Shown: positions 34,134 to 43,211 of the stretch, one piece after another
How positions within the stretch are numbered: the stretch's first letter is position 1
How the letters are laid out: each line of letters begins with the position of its first letter
Origin: Ruminiclostridium sp.
GTDB taxonomy: Bacteria; Bacillota; Clostridia; Oscillospirales; Ruminococcaceae
Assembly: GCA_017942025.1 (NCBI GenBank)
Contig: JAGAVH010000016.1
Coordinates: 124,001-188,000 of the forward strand
Direction of reading: 5' to 3'
Length of the DNA stretch: 64,000 bases
Position numbers and translations under genes: made by a program
The notes under the pieces: model-generated
Database searches by the model: none
What the model was told of the DNA's origin: nothing
Seen by the model: the letters and a program-made list of their open reading frames with translations, nothing else

Positions 34134-34532
34134 TCAAAATTGCGTTTCATAACCCGTTGTATCAAACGCATCTTCATAATAGTTAAACTCTATAACATAA
34201 GGGTTTCCTGTGTTTGACACGGTAACCTCTGCTATATCATATCTTGGCTGGTATTCAACACCGTTTTCATATAAATAGCAATCAGCTGTAGCGATTATTT
34301 TGCCTTTTTTCTTGTAGTCAACCGCTTCTACTCCGCTTACCAAGCTTCGATACTTGCGTGTTTTCACTTCTACAAAAGCTATAAATTCATCTTTAACAGC
34401 AATTATGTCTATTTCACCGCAACGTTTACGATAATTTCTTGCAACGATTTTATAACCTTTTTTTACAAGATATTCGGCTGTGTAATCTTCGCCAAGCTTA
34501 CCCTTGCGTGCCTTGTCATTATCAACCGCCAT
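34134..34532 (-). CDS. UPF0102 (YraN) endonuclease-fold protein
   Basis: 132 residues from the ATG at 34532; the longer frame to 34556 has no ribosome site. Seen: GKLGEDYTAEYLVKKGYKIVARNYRKRCGEIDIIA and FVEVKTRK (quoted in parts: RCGEIDII, FVEVKTRK), the PD-(D/E)xK-like core of this family. Function unsettled; it resembles Holliday-junction resolvase folds and is often beside rnhB, as here, overlapping it by 11 bases. Confidence 0.9.
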   Translation of the reverse strand: MAVDNDKARKGKLGEDYTAEYLVKKGYKIVARNYRKRCGEIDIIAVKDEFIAFVEVKTRKYRSLVSGVEAVDYKKKGKIIATADCYLYENGVEYQPRYDIAEVTVSNTGNPYVIEFNYYEDAFDTTGYETQF

Positions 34533-35172
34533 TATTCTCTTTTTCCTTTGCGGCATAATATTTCACCAAAAAACTCTTTCTGTGAATATCTGATGCGCCG
34601 TACTCATCAAGCATCTGATAATGAAGCTTTGTTCCATATCCTTTATGTTTTTCAAACTGATACTGAGGATATTTAAGAGCAATTTCCTTCATATATCTGT
34701 CTCTTGAAACCTTCGCAAGAATTGATGCCGCCGCAATAGAAGCGCTGGTAGCATCGCCTTTGACAACTGTTTCTGTTTTCACTTTAAGCTGTGGTGATTT
34801 ATTTCCGTCAATAAGAGCCATATCCGCTTTCTCGGATAATCCATCAAACGCTCTTGTCATAGCAAGCATAGTAGCGTTCAGAATATTCAAGCTATCTATT
34901 TCATCAATAGACGCTGTAGCTATGCAGTAGCTTTCTGCCTTTTCAATAATTTCATCAAAAAGCTGTTCACGCTTTTTTTCAGTAAGTTTTTTACTATCGT
35001 CAAGTCCTTCGATTACTACATCCGCAGGCAGAATTACTGCCGCTGCGTAAACATCGCCGGCAAGCGGACCTCTTCCCGCTTCGTCGATTCCGCAGATTAC
35101 GCCTACTTCTTTTCTGACGATATTATCAAACTGATATAACTTACTCAGGTCTTTCGAGCGAGATTTTTCCAA
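34522..35172 (-). CDS. rnhB: Ribonuclease HII
   Basis: About 216 residues. Seen: GIDEAGRGPLAGDVYAAAV with the first catalytic Asp-Glu pair, ALIDGNKSP, and GDATSASIAAASILAKVSRDR. It removes ribonucleotides from DNA-RNA hybrids. Start: ATGs at 35196 and 35193 lie inside rbgA without a ribosome site, whereas the TTG at 35172 has AGGAG eight bases upstream. With either choice the gene overlaps the end of rbgA (by 32 or 56 bases). Confidence 0.93.
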   Translation of the reverse strand: MEKSRSKDLSKLYQFDNIVRKEVGVICGIDEAGRGPLAGDVYAAAVILPADVVIEGLDDSKKLTEKKREQLFDEIIEKAESYCIATASIDEIDSLNILNATMLAMTRAFDGLSEKADMALIDGNKSPQLKVKTETVVKGDATSASIAAASILAKVSRDRYMKEIALKYPQYQFEKHKGYGTKLHYQMLDEYGASDIHRKSFLVKYYAAKEKENNGG

Positions 35173-35989
35173 GCTTACCACTCCTGAATTCATCAAGTAC
35201 AGTTATCGCCGCACGCTCTAAATCAGGTTCACCGCCGGAAATGAGCATACCACGCTTTCTTGCAATTATTTCAAGCGCTATATCTTCACTTTCAGCGATT
35301 TTATAACGTTCTCTTGTCTTTTTAGGATAATTATCTTTAAGATAAGATAAAAGGCTGTCCGAAAGCTCATACACATCCATAACATCATCCTTGATAGCTC
35401 CTGTGTATCCCAACTTTACAGCGACTTGTTGATCGTCGAACTTGGGCCAGAGAATACCTGGTGTATCGAGTAGCTCTACATCTTTATCAAGAGTAACCCA
35501 TTGCTGCCCCCTCGTAACACCGGGCCTGTCCTCTACCTTTGTTTTACCGCTTTTGGAAAGACGATTGATAAAAGACGACTTACCGACGTTAGGAATACCT
35601 ACAACCATAACTCTGAGCGGACGTCCGATAAAGCCCTTTGCTTTTCTCTTCTGTAAAAGCTCTGACAATACCGATTTAACCGCAGGAATAAAAGAATTAA
35701 CCCCTTTACCGCTTCTGCAATCACATATCAGCACCTTAAATCCCATTGCCGTGTATTTCTTCTGCCATAAAGCAGTTACATTATCATCGGCATAGTCACA
35801 TTTATTTAAAAGAATGATTCGTGGCTTATTTCCTGTAATCTCACTTATGATAGGATTTCGGCTGGATTCGGGAACTCTTGCATCTACTATTTCTGCAACA
35901 GCATCCACAAGCTTTAAGTTAGCCTCTATCTGCCTTTTTGTTTTGGTCATATGACCGGGAAACCACTGAATGTTTGATATCTCTCCCAT
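35141..35989 (-). CDS. rbgA: Ribosome biogenesis GTPase YlqF/RbgA
   Basis: 282 residues. Circularly permuted GTPase order: G4 (LLNKCDYAD) first, then G1 (VVGIPNVGKSSFINRLS) and G3 (LLDTPGILWP). N-terminal WFPGHMTKTKRQIE is diagnostic of YlqF. It promotes late 50S assembly. Neighbours rnhB downstream and lepB-rplS upstream match the Bacillus order rplS-ylqF-rnhB. Confidence 0.96.
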   Translation of the reverse strand: MGEISNIQWFPGHMTKTKRQIEANLKLVDAVAEIVDARVPESSRNPIISEITGNKPRIILLNKCDYADDNVTALWQKKYTAMGFKVLICDCRSGKGVNSFIPAVKSVLSELLQKRKAKGFIGRPLRVMVVGIPNVGKSSFINRLSKSGKTKVEDRPGVTRGQQWVTLDKDVELLDTPGILWPKFDDQQVAVKLGYTGAIKDDVMDVYELSDSLLSYLKDNYPKKTRERYKIAESEDIALEIIARKRGMLISGGEPDLERAAITVLDEFRSGKLGKISLERPE

Positions 35990-36001
35990 TTAAAGCTCCC
36001 T

Positions 36002-36604
36002 TTATCTTACCGGGCCGAACTGAGTCACAGGTAATACACGGAATAAAGTCTTTCCGATTACATATCTTGTATCTATCATACCTATATCATAGCTTCGGCT
36101 GTCCTTGGATATATTACGGTTATCTCCGAGTACAAATAATCTGTTTTCGGGAACTTTCACCTCTTTGTTATTAGGAAAATTCTCCTGGACAGTTGTAAGT
36201 GTATTTATATAAGGCTCATCAAGCGCTACACCATTTCTGTAAACAACACCTTTGCCGAAATCAATGCGGATGGTGTCACCGGGCAAACCGATCACACGTT
36301 TGACAACCGCTTTACCATAAGTTTTAGTTATACTATTGTATAAGCGTGGCGCATAGACAACTACTATATCCTCATATTGCGGTTCATATCCGATATCAGA
36401 TACAGCAAGCATATCCTTGTGTTTAAGTGTTGGATACATAGAATCGCCATCAACATTGATTGGCCTTACCACAACTGTAAAAACAAATATAAAACACAGC
36501 ATAGCAGAAAAAATAAATGCTATCCAGTCATAAAATTCCATATAGAAAAAATCACTTTTCTTTTCTGCAGGAACCTTTTCTTCGTTCAAGCTTTTCTCTT
36601 CCAT
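36002..36604 (-). CDS. lepB: Type I signal peptidase
   Basis: 200 residues. Acidic/basic N-terminus, one membrane anchor (about 27-46), then GDSMYPTL with nucleophile Ser55, and KRVIGLPGD with general-base Lys102. The later boxes FVLGDNRNISKDSRSYDIG and VIGKTLFRV are intact. It cleaves signal peptides of exported proteins on the outer membrane face. It lies between rplS and rbgA, as in many Clostridia. Confidence 0.96.
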   Translation of the reverse strand: MEEKSLNEEKVPAEKKSDFFYMEFYDWIAFIFSAMLCFIFVFTVVVRPINVDGDSMYPTLKHKDMLAVSDIGYEPQYEDIVVVYAPRLYNSITKTYGKAVVKRVIGLPGDTIRIDFGKGVVYRNGVALDEPYINTLTTVQENFPNNKEVKVPENRLFVLGDNRNISKDSRSYDIGMIDTRYVIGKTLFRVLPVTQFGPVR

Positions 36605-36707
36605 ATTGTGTCCCTTCTACAAAATAAAAGAAATATCGAATTGCAGTAATAACGAACTCTCGTTCGTTATCACATTACAATTTCGATTCAGGATAAAACG
36701 CTTAAGA

Positions 36708-37049
36708 TTAGATCTTAGACTTAACCTTTGCAGCCTTACCAACTCTGTCACGCAGATAGTAGAGCTTAGCTCTGCGAACCTTACCTTCTCTTACTACTTC
36801 AACCTTTTCTACTGTGGGTGAGTGTAAGGGGAAGACTCTCTCTACACCGCAACCGTGAGCAACTCTGCGAACTGTGAAAGTTTCGCTGATACCACCGTGC
36901 TTCTTAGCGATAACTGTTCCTTCAAAAATCTGAATACGGAACTTGTCACCTTCTGCGATACGTACGTGAACCTTTACTGTGTCACCTACGTTGAACTGGG
37001 GAGCAGCTTCCTTTAAGCTGTCCTGTGCAATCATTTTTAATGCGTCCAT
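36708..37049 (-). CDS. rplS: Ribosomal protein L19
   Basis: 113 residues, normal. Seen: [51 protein letters not shown] (quoted in parts) and [16 protein letters not shown]. It sits at the 30S-50S interface. Upstream is a leader of about 200 bases with three hairpins and a 14-codon ORF that overlaps the rplS start, next to an AGGAGG site. First gene of the rplS-lepB-rbgA-rnhB-yraN-thrC run. Confidence 0.97.
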   Translation of the reverse strand: MDALKMIAQDSLKEAAPQFNVGDTVKVHVRIAEGDKFRIQIFEGTVIAKKHGGISETFTVRRVAHGCGVERVFPLHSPTVEKVEVVREGKVRRAKLYYLRDRVGKAAKVKSKI

Positions 37050-37081
37050 TTTTTCCTCCTGGTTTTCGGGTATTCTTGCAT
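37037..37081 (-). CDS. Upstream ORF overlapping the rplS start, 14 codons
   Basis: ATG at 37081 follows GGAGG with a nine-base spacer and encodes [14 protein letters not shown] before a TAA inside rplS codon 4. Its codons for TRRKK read through the rplS ribosome site. Termination 13 bases past the rplS ATG would allow coupling or interference. Translation is inferred from the ribosome site only. Confidence 0.45.
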   Translation of the reverse strand: MQEYPKTRRKKWTH

Positions 37082-37108
37082 CGGCCTTTTCCTCCGTCCT
37101 AATGAAGT

Positions 37109-37220
37109 ACGGATAACGACATCTTTTATCGTTAAATGCAGCGGACTATCCGTTTTAATGTCTTTGTGCTTTGCACTAATGGCATTAAACACGCTGGTAA
37201 AATTTGTAATCGCTATTACA
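37109..37220 (-). ncRNA. Structured leader of rplS
   Basis: On the minus strand three successive stems are visible: TGTAAT/ATTACA with loop AGCG (37205-37220), TTTAATG/CATTAAA enclosing GTGC-AAA-GCAC (37154-37189), and ACGGATA/TATCCGT enclosing ACGA/TCGT (37109-37153). L19 leaders with tandem hairpins are known in Firmicutes, so autoregulation by L19 is plausible. Confidence 0.5.
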
Positions 37221-37252
37221 GTTTTTAGCCAACGGATTTCAAATGCTTTAAT

Positions 37253-37281
37253 ATTATAGCACCTTTTAACGAAATTTGCAA
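37253..37281 (-). promoter_or_regulatory. Promoter of rplS
   Basis: TTGCAA (37276-37281), 17-base spacer and TATAAT (37253-37258) on the minus strand, about 200 bases before rplS. Confidence 0.72.
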
Positions 37282-37346
37282 TAGTTTTTTGTTAAATTTT
37301 CATTAAATTCTTTCTTTTTTACAACTTTTTCAGAATTTATATGCGT

Positions 37347-37985
37347 TTATTCAAATTCTGTACCATCTTTACAGAGAATTTTGTTTCTTACTATGTCAAT
37401 TTTTTCTATCTCTTCCCCGCTATACTTCTCATAAGCATCAAATAAAAGAGAGGGATTTATAGTAAAATCGCATCCTGACGGAAGATAAAGAACAAATCTG
37501 TCGTCTGTAATATCTTCAACAGTTATGTGAGGCTTCAAATCTACAGTTGATATACCTCTTTTGGTTTTCTTTTCAACTTCAATGGCAGGAAGATTAAGAA
37601 ATTCCTTCAGCTTATCCATATTACATTTTATTACAATACCATAAACAGATTTCTCAATTTCGGTATGCTTTTTTACAGGCTGTGCCACTTCAGTTACTTT
37701 TATATCAGCTGGTAAAACTGCATTAAGCTTGTCCTTAACATCCGAAAAGCTCATATTCTCCGTAAGCTTTATATCCATTGATTCTTTTACACCTTCAGTA
37801 CCAAGAGATAACGGAAGGTTTATATTTACATAAGTATGAGGATTAAAGCCCTGCGTATGCCACACGGGTATATCTGTACGCCTTAAAGCTCTCTGTATGC
37901 AATTTATAAGGTCAAGAGCAGATATATATTTTGCCCTGCCTGTTTTCGAAAAGAATATTCTTATCGCTGTTGTATTATTTTCCAT
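37347..37985 (-). CDS. DUF2344 (radical SAM-associated) protein
   Basis: 212 residues from the ATG at 37985; an in-frame TTG at 38006 is the alternative. Seen: IRIFFSKTGRAKYISALDLINCIQRALRR and VWHTQGFNPHTYVNI with the following GTEGVKESMDI (quoted in parts: FNPHTYVNI, ISALDL), the signature of this family. It is almost always paired with, or fused to, the B12-binding/radical SAM protein encoded just upstream, which it overlaps by 11 bases. Function unknown; RNA modification or ribosome assembly is often suggested because the pair usually precedes rplU/rng genes, absent here. Confidence 0.88.
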   Translation of the reverse strand: MENNTTAIRIFFSKTGRAKYISALDLINCIQRALRRTDIPVWHTQGFNPHTYVNINLPLSLGTEGVKESMDIKLTENMSFSDVKDKLNAVLPADIKVTEVAQPVKKHTEIEKSVYGIVIKCNMDKLKEFLNLPAIEVEKKTKRGISTVDLKPHITVEDITDDRFVLYLPSGCDFTINPSLLFDAYEKYSGEEIEKIDIVRNKILCKDGTEFE

Positions 37986-39837
37986 AATTGAAGCAAGCCT
38001 TTCCAAGACATTTATTTATTCCACAACCTGCGCACTTTTCCCTGCAATGAGGTGTGGTTTTTTCATCGTGAGCCTTCTTATTCTCCTCTATAAGAAACTC
38101 CTTTGTAAAAAGCATATCCATATGATCCCAGGGAGCTATCTCATCATAACTTCTTGCTCTGTTAGCATAGAAAGTCTTATCTATTCCGGTGTTGATGAAT
38201 GCCTGATCCCAGATTTCAGGCTTGAAATACTCATTCCATCCGTCCAGTTTACAACCGTTCTTCCATGCATCATAAATAACCGCTGAAACTCTTCTGTCGC
38301 CTCTTGCGAATACAGCTTCGAGAATAGTTGTTTCATAATGGCTCCAGCTTACGTCTATTCTCTTGCCGCCCTTTGAGCGTACAATATCAAGCAGATATTT
38401 TTGTCTTTCATCAATCTGCTCCTTTGTTGCCTGCGGCTCAAATTCAAAAGGTGTAAAAGGTTTTGGTATGAAGGTGGAAAGCGATATAGAAATACTGATA
38501 CCTCGCTTACTGTGTCTTTCCACTGTATAATAGATGTCGATTATTTTATCAGCAAGAGTCTTTATAGCCGCAATATCATCAAGAGTTTCTGTGGGAAGTC
38601 CAAGCATAAAATACAGCTTTACAGAGCTGTAGCCACCTTCAAACGCAATCTTACAGCTTTTCATTATATCGTCTTCTGTAATATTCTTGTTGATAACGTC
38701 TCTCAGTCTCTGTGAGCCTGCCTCAGGAGCAAAGGTAAGACCGCTCTGTCTTACGCTCTTTATCTTCTTTACTACCTCATCGCTAAAATTATCAATTCTA
38801 AGTGACGGTAATGAAAGATTAACTCCCTTTGCATCCGTATAATCGGTAATATCGCAAAGCAGTCCCTCGATATCGCTGTAGTCACTTGTAGAGAGTGAAC
38901 ACAGTGAAACCTCATCATATCCCGTGGATTCTGTAAGATTTTTAACCTGCTCTACTATAGTTTTTTTGGATTTTTCTCTGAAAGGTCTGTAAATAAACCC
39001 TGCCTGACAGAAGCGGCAACCTCTGATACATCCTCTTAATACCTCTACTACAGAACGATCATGAACTATCTGAGTAAAAGGTACTACAAAATTATCAGGA
39101 GAATAAACGCTGTCAAAATCAGCAATTATACGTTTTTTTACCTTTGCAGGAGCGCCGCATTTCGGAGTAATATCAGATACAGTTCCATCGTCATTATATG
39201 AAACCTCATAAAGAGAAGGAACATACACACCTTCTATCTGTGCCGCCTTTTCTAAAAACTCCTGCTTTGTACCGCCGTTTTTCTTAAAGGAAAGCGCAAG
39301 CTCCATAAGCTCTAAATTTACCTCTTCCCCTTCGCCAAGAACGAAAAGGTCAAAGAAATCCGCTATAGGCTCTGCATTACATACACAAGGACCGCCGCCC
39401 ATAACAATCGGGAACAGATCCTTTCTGTCCTTTGAATATACGGGAAGTCCCGCAAGATCGAGCATAGAAAGTACGTTTGTATAACAAAGCTCATACTGAA
39501 GAGTAAATCCGATGAAATCGAAATCCTTTATCGGATCAAGGCTTTCAAGTCCATATAGCGGTATATCATTCTCCCTCATTGCTTCTTCCATATCAGGAAG
39601 AGGCATAAATACTCGTTCACACCAATAATTCGGCTTACTATTCTTCAGGGAATAAAGAATCTTCATTCCAAGATGTGACATACCTATATCATAAGTATCA
39701 GGAAAACAAAATGCATATCTTAAATCCACTTTGCTTTTATCCTTTATAACCGAGTTTACCTCTCCGCCTATGTAGCGTGATGGCTTCTGAACCTTCAGTA
39801 ATATTTTATCAAGTTTATCCTTTATCATTTTCCTCAT
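37975..39837 (-). CDS. B12-binding-domain/radical SAM protein (TIGR03960-like)
   Basis: 620 residues. N-terminal GGEVNSVIKDKSKVDLRYAF leads into a Rossmann-like B12-binding-type domain (YDIGMSHLGMKILY, VMGGGPCVCNAEPIADFFDLF in part). The radical SAM cluster motif CIRGCRFCQAGF lies near residue 270, followed by SLCSLSTSDYSDIEGL. The C-terminus has CREKCAGCGINKC, a second Cys-rich motif. Substrate unknown. Two possible starts, 39837 and 39828, both near an AGGA site; I keep the first. Confidence 0.9.
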   Translation of the reverse strand: MRKMIKDKLDKILLKVQKPSRYIGGEVNSVIKDKSKVDLRYAFCFPDTYDIGMSHLGMKILYSLKNSKPNYWCERVFMPLPDMEEAMRENDIPLYGLESLDPIKDFDFIGFTLQYELCYTNVLSMLDLAGLPVYSKDRKDLFPIVMGGGPCVCNAEPIADFFDLFVLGEGEEVNLELMELALSFKKNGGTKQEFLEKAAQIEGVYVPSLYEVSYNDDGTVSDITPKCGAPAKVKKRIIADFDSVYSPDNFVVPFTQIVHDRSVVEVLRGCIRGCRFCQAGFIYRPFREKSKKTIVEQVKNLTESTGYDEVSLCSLSTSDYSDIEGLLCDITDYTDAKGVNLSLPSLRIDNFSDEVVKKIKSVRQSGLTFAPEAGSQRLRDVINKNITEDDIMKSCKIAFEGGYSSVKLYFMLGLPTETLDDIAAIKTLADKIIDIYYTVERHSKRGISISISLSTFIPKPFTPFEFEPQATKEQIDERQKYLLDIVRSKGGKRIDVSWSHYETTILEAVFARGDRRVSAVIYDAWKNGCKLDGWNEYFKPEIWDQAFINTGIDKTFYANRARSYDEIAPWDHMDMLFTKEFLIEENKKAHDEKTTPHCREKCAGCGINKCLGKACFNYGK

Positions 39838-39900
39838 CCGTCCTTTTAAATTGACAATCGTCTTATATATTGTACTACATTTTTTTAATTAAAGCAAGTA

Positions 39901-40491
39901 TCAAGCGACAAACTGAGCCAGAATCAGATAAAAAACTACAAATAAAAATGATATGCTGACTTTCCCATTATAAACAAAGCAATAAATCAACGTTGATACA
40001 ATTATCGCAACAGAAAAAGCCACAGAAATAATCCTTTTCAGTATTTCAACAATTTTGAAATCACAAAACCGGCTGAAGAATATGTCGATTATCCCCGCTC
40101 CGTCAAAATATCCCACAGGTATCAGATTAAAAATACAGATTACTAAATTTACTACCGCAAAAATCATAATCTTCTGGTTGTCACTAAAAAACTGAGTTCC
40201 GATTATAAAAATCAAAAAATTCACAAGGCATCCCGATGACATTATAAAAAGTCTTCTCCAAAAAGGGAGCGTCGCAATATCACTCGCTATGTTTATACCT
40301 CCTCCATAGAAAGTTATACAAGATAGTTTTGATTTACACAAAAGCATCGCTATAAGATGTCCTGTCTCATGAGTCAGGGAAGCAATAAGAGAAAGAGTCG
40401 ACGTTCCGCTTGTATCAATAAAAACAAGTAATCCAACAACCGCAAAGAATGTAAAATCAAACTTTATTTCAGTTTTTCCTATAGATAACAT
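39901..40491 (-). CDS. M50 family membrane metallopeptidase (site-2 protease-like)
   Basis: 196 residues from the ATG at 40491, which has GGGAGG six bases ahead; upstream ATGs lack a site. Seen: about five membrane segments, the zinc motif HETGH near residue 42, and NLIPVGYFDGAGI near residue 133 giving the third ligand Asp. The family (SpoIVFB/RseP) cuts substrates inside the membrane. In Clostridia such a gene commonly sits ahead of the radical SAM/DUF2344 pair, as here, which may reflect sporulation or envelope signalling. Confidence 0.87.
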   Translation of the reverse strand: MLSIGKTEIKFDFTFFAVVGLLVFIDTSGTSTLSLIASLTHETGHLIAMLLCKSKLSCITFYGGGINIASDIATLPFWRRLFIMSSGCLVNFLIFIIGTQFFSDNQKIMIFAVVNLVICIFNLIPVGYFDGAGIIDIFFSRFCDFKIVEILKRIISVAFSVAIIVSTLIYCFVYNGKVSISFLFVVFYLILAQFVA

Positions 40492-40605
40492 AAAAAACCT
40501 CCCATCCATATACATTATACGGAAAGGAGAACTTTAAAAGAACGGTATAAAACAACTATGAAGAAATACGCTTTTGAAAACGCTATATATCACACAACCT
40601 GTCAA

Positions 40606-40640
40606 CAAAAAACTGCCCTGTTTTGCAGGGCAGTTTTTCT
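40606..40640 (-). terminator. Bidirectional terminator after the YegP-like gene
   Basis: AAAAACTGCCCTG and CAGGGCAGTTTTT form a 13-pair stem around a five-base T-rich loop, with A and T runs on both sides. Confidence 0.92.
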
Positions 40641-40649
40641 GTTATGTAA

Positions 40650-41018
40650 TTATTCAGCCTTTTCAACAGGTGCTTCGGGAGCATTCTTCTTAACGCTGTC
40701 AATGCCGTTCTTGCAGCTATCCATAGTCTTGTAGCCTTCAGATGTAGCAATAATCTGACCGTTCTTTGCCTTGAGTCTGAATCTGAATTCGCCGGCCTTG
40801 TCCTTGTAGATTTCATACTTGGGATTCTTGATTACTTCGTATCCCTCAACTGTCTGATCTTCTACGCCAGCAACGCTGTTTGTCTTAACGCTTTCGATAC
40901 CCTTCATGCAAGCCGCATCTGATGTATATACCTCAGAAGTTGCGATTACCTGACCGTTTGTAGCCTTAAGATCAAATTTAATACCTGTAGCTGTCTTCTT
41001 TACAACAAATTTGCCCAT
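40650..41018 (-). CDS. YegP-like protein with two DUF1508 repeats
   Basis: 122 residues. Two tandem repeats, about residues 2-50 and 60-108, share FxLKAxNGQxIATSExYxxxxxCxxGIxSVKxN. The start at 41018 follows GGAGG with an eight-base spacer, giving MGKFVVKK; an in-frame ATG at 41033 is weaker. It is a small cytoplasmic protein of unknown role, often highly expressed. It has its own promoter and strong terminator, so it is a single-gene unit. The C-terminus is an Ala/Pro/Glu tail. Confidence 0.85.
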   Translation of the reverse strand: MGKFVVKKTATGIKFDLKATNGQVIATSEVYTSDAACMKGIESVKTNSVAGVEDQTVEGYEVIKNPKYEIYKDKAGEFRFRLKAKNGQIIATSEGYKTMDSCKNGIDSVKKNAPEAPVEKAE

Positions 41019-41082
41019 TGTTAACGCCTCCATTTTATAAATATCCTTTTAAATAACGGCATTTATTCACCGTCTTTATGAC

Positions 41083-41111
41083 ATTATACTACATTTTTTT
41101 CAAAAAGTCCA
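41083..41111 (-). promoter_or_regulatory. Promoter of the YegP-like gene
   Basis: TGGACT (41106-41111), 17-base spacer and TATAAT (41083-41088) on the minus strand. Confidence 0.65.
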
Positions 41112-41148
41112 TAGTTTTTGTAAAAAATTTTATTATTTATTACATTTA

Positions 41149-43194
41149 TCAGGAAAGACCTTTTGCGTCGTTTAATGTAATACCATTATCACCAAGAGGA
41201 ATTGCGTGGTCAAGTCCTACAAACTTTCCGTTTTCCTGCCACAGAACTTCCTTGACAAAGGCGTATTTTTCCTCATCCCAGGTCTTGAAATCATCCAGCA
41301 CAAGTCCGCCGGTATCGCCTGAATTAGCATTGTAACACCAGAAGGTGTGATTGAGATGATAATTGCTGATAAGCTCTCTCATATGAGTCATCCACTTGAG
41401 ATTAGGCTCTTTCATAAATCCACCCCATTCACCTATAAGAAGCGGTGCAATATTATCGGTATAAATGTAAAGCCAGTTATCCTTCCAGCAATCCTTCATC
41501 AGACTGTCATAATCGTAATCTCCTTCAAACCAGGGTTGTTTATATACGGTAGGTCCGTAATCATGAGGAGAATATACGAGCTTATTCTGATACTTGCCTA
41601 AATTAACGGGATAGTCTCTGACGCCTCTTAAATTTCCACCCCACCAGTTGAAATAATAATCCTTTTCGTTTGTAGAATGGAAATCAGAATTGGTGTTCAG
41701 ATCCATCGGGTAAATTTCAGTACCTTCAACCAGTATCAGAACATTCGGATTTTTGGCAAGAATTCTCGCCGCCGCCTGTTCAGCAACGTATTTCCAGTTA
41801 TTCGGCTTCGTGGAATCATTCCATATAGCCGCACCATCACCCTCAAAGGGCTTTCCGTGAGGCTCGTTTTTCAGGTCATAAGCTATAATAGTATCATTAT
41901 CCTTATATCTGTCTGCCATCCATTCAAGAGCGCTGTAGAAATCCTCTGCGCTCACCTTATCGGTATACCAGAGATTTACCACGTGACCTGATGCATTTGT
42001 TTCCGCACTATGTATATCGGGCATTACCTTGAGTCCGTTTTCTTCCGCCAGCTTCAAGAAGTAGTCGAATATCTGCAGACTGTTCATATTATTAAGTTCG
42101 GTGTTATATGCGTTGTTATAATTTGCTTTGGGATACTCCCCTGCCGCCCAAGAATTTATAAGCTCTGCGGAAATAGGCACTCGTATCAGATTAAATCCGT
42201 GATCTGCTATAGCCTCAACCGATGGCTTCAGTTGACTGTTCCAGAGTCCGTCGAAGGTATTCGTTCCCGTATTATATCCAAACCAGTTGACGCCTGTCAG
42301 CCAAACCTGTTTTCCGTCTTTATCAAGAATTCTGTTACCATCTGTATAAAGCCAGTCGTCGCCCTGAACGGCATCTTCGCTTCTTTCAAGAAGCTCTTCA
42401 ACATCCGCAGCAGGCTCGGAGTTATTATTATTATCGTTATTGTTACCCTGATTGTTATTATTCTGGTTATTCTGATTTACAGCACCTACAGTAACCGTAC
42501 AAGCAATACCGTTGATTTTGGCGTCGCTTACCTTCAGTTCGCCTTTAACGCCGACGTTTCCACCGACAACAACAGTCCCACCCTTGAAGATATCGCCGTT
42601 ATATTCCGCATTCTTAATAACGAGCTTGTTTCCATCTGCCGTGTAGGTACCATTCCAGCCTGAGCAGGAAACAAGACCTTCTATAGTCATCACAAGCTCC
42701 CATCCACCACTTAGGTCGGAGGACGAGTTGTTTGTAACCCCGAACTGAACACCATACATTGTTGTATCTCCGTCAACCCAGGAATTATCTGTTGAGTACT
42801 TCAGATTAAAGCCTTCGGCTAAAGGTTCCTTATCTTCTGTCGGTGATGACGATGTAGTGCCCTCTGGCTTGCTTTCATTGTTTTGCTGATTCTGAGTAGT
42901 TTCGGGTTTGCTCTCCGTGTCATCGTTCTGTGTTTCACTGTTATCAGATGTTTCAATATTTACCTGAGAGTTTTCCTTACCGTTGTCACTCTGAGTAACG
43001 CTACCAGATGCAGAGTTTTGCGAGTTTGTGTTATTATTACCACACAAAACAACAATCAGAATTATAACAAGAGCTATTATAACTGCACCCATTCCGGCAA
43101 ATGCTATATATACCCATTTAGGAAGCTTATAATTCAGACTTTTTTCTTCTGCTTCAGAAATTTCCGTTTCTTTTATTTTTTCATTTTCTTCCAT
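41149..43194 (-). CDS. Membrane-anchored GH5 cellulase with CBM2-like domain
   Basis: 681 residues. Cytoplasmic acidic N-terminus (1-26), one membrane segment (27-51), a Ser/Thr/Gln/Asn linker (52-122), a CBM2-like beta domain (about 124-240, with [17 protein letters not shown] and CSGWNGTY), an Asn/Gln-rich linker (242-262), and a GH5 domain (about 285-650) with acid/base Glu444 in DLKNEPHG and nucleophile Glu589 in IGEWGG. No cleavage site follows the membrane segment and no LPXTG or dockerin is present, so it should stay on the cell surface. Probably an endo-beta-1,4-glucanase. It starts 17 bases after the trhP-like gene. Confidence 0.93.
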   Translation of the reverse strand: MEENEKIKETEISEAEEKSLNYKLPKWVYIAFAGMGAVIIALVIILIVVLCGNNNTNSQNSASGSVTQSDNGKENSQVNIETSDNSETQNDDTESKPETTQNQQNNESKPEGTTSSSPTEDKEPLAEGFNLKYSTDNSWVDGDTTMYGVQFGVTNNSSSDLSGGWELVMTIEGLVSCSGWNGTYTADGNKLVIKNAEYNGDIFKGGTVVVGGNVGVKGELKVSDAKINGIACTVTVGAVNQNNQNNNNQGNNNDNNNNSEPAADVEELLERSEDAVQGDDWLYTDGNRILDKDGKQVWLTGVNWFGYNTGTNTFDGLWNSQLKPSVEAIADHGFNLIRVPISAELINSWAAGEYPKANYNNAYNTELNNMNSLQIFDYFLKLAEENGLKVMPDIHSAETNASGHVVNLWYTDKVSAEDFYSALEWMADRYKDNDTIIAYDLKNEPHGKPFEGDGAAIWNDSTKPNNWKYVAEQAAARILAKNPNVLILVEGTEIYPMDLNTNSDFHSTNEKDYYFNWWGGNLRGVRDYPVNLGKYQNKLVYSPHDYGPTVYKQPWFEGDYDYDSLMKDCWKDNWLYIYTDNIAPLLIGEWGGFMKEPNLKWMTHMRELISNYHLNHTFWCYNANSGDTGGLVLDDFKTWDEEKYAFVKEVLWQENGKFVGLDHAIPLGDNGITLNDAKGLS

Positions 43195-43211
43195 AACCGT
43201 ATTATCCTCTT

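Noticed and set aside
42010-42663. 217-residue plus-strand ORF antisense to the GH5 gene
   Set aside because: Its Ile/Val runs mirror the Asn-rich linker of the cellulase; it is a shadow frame.
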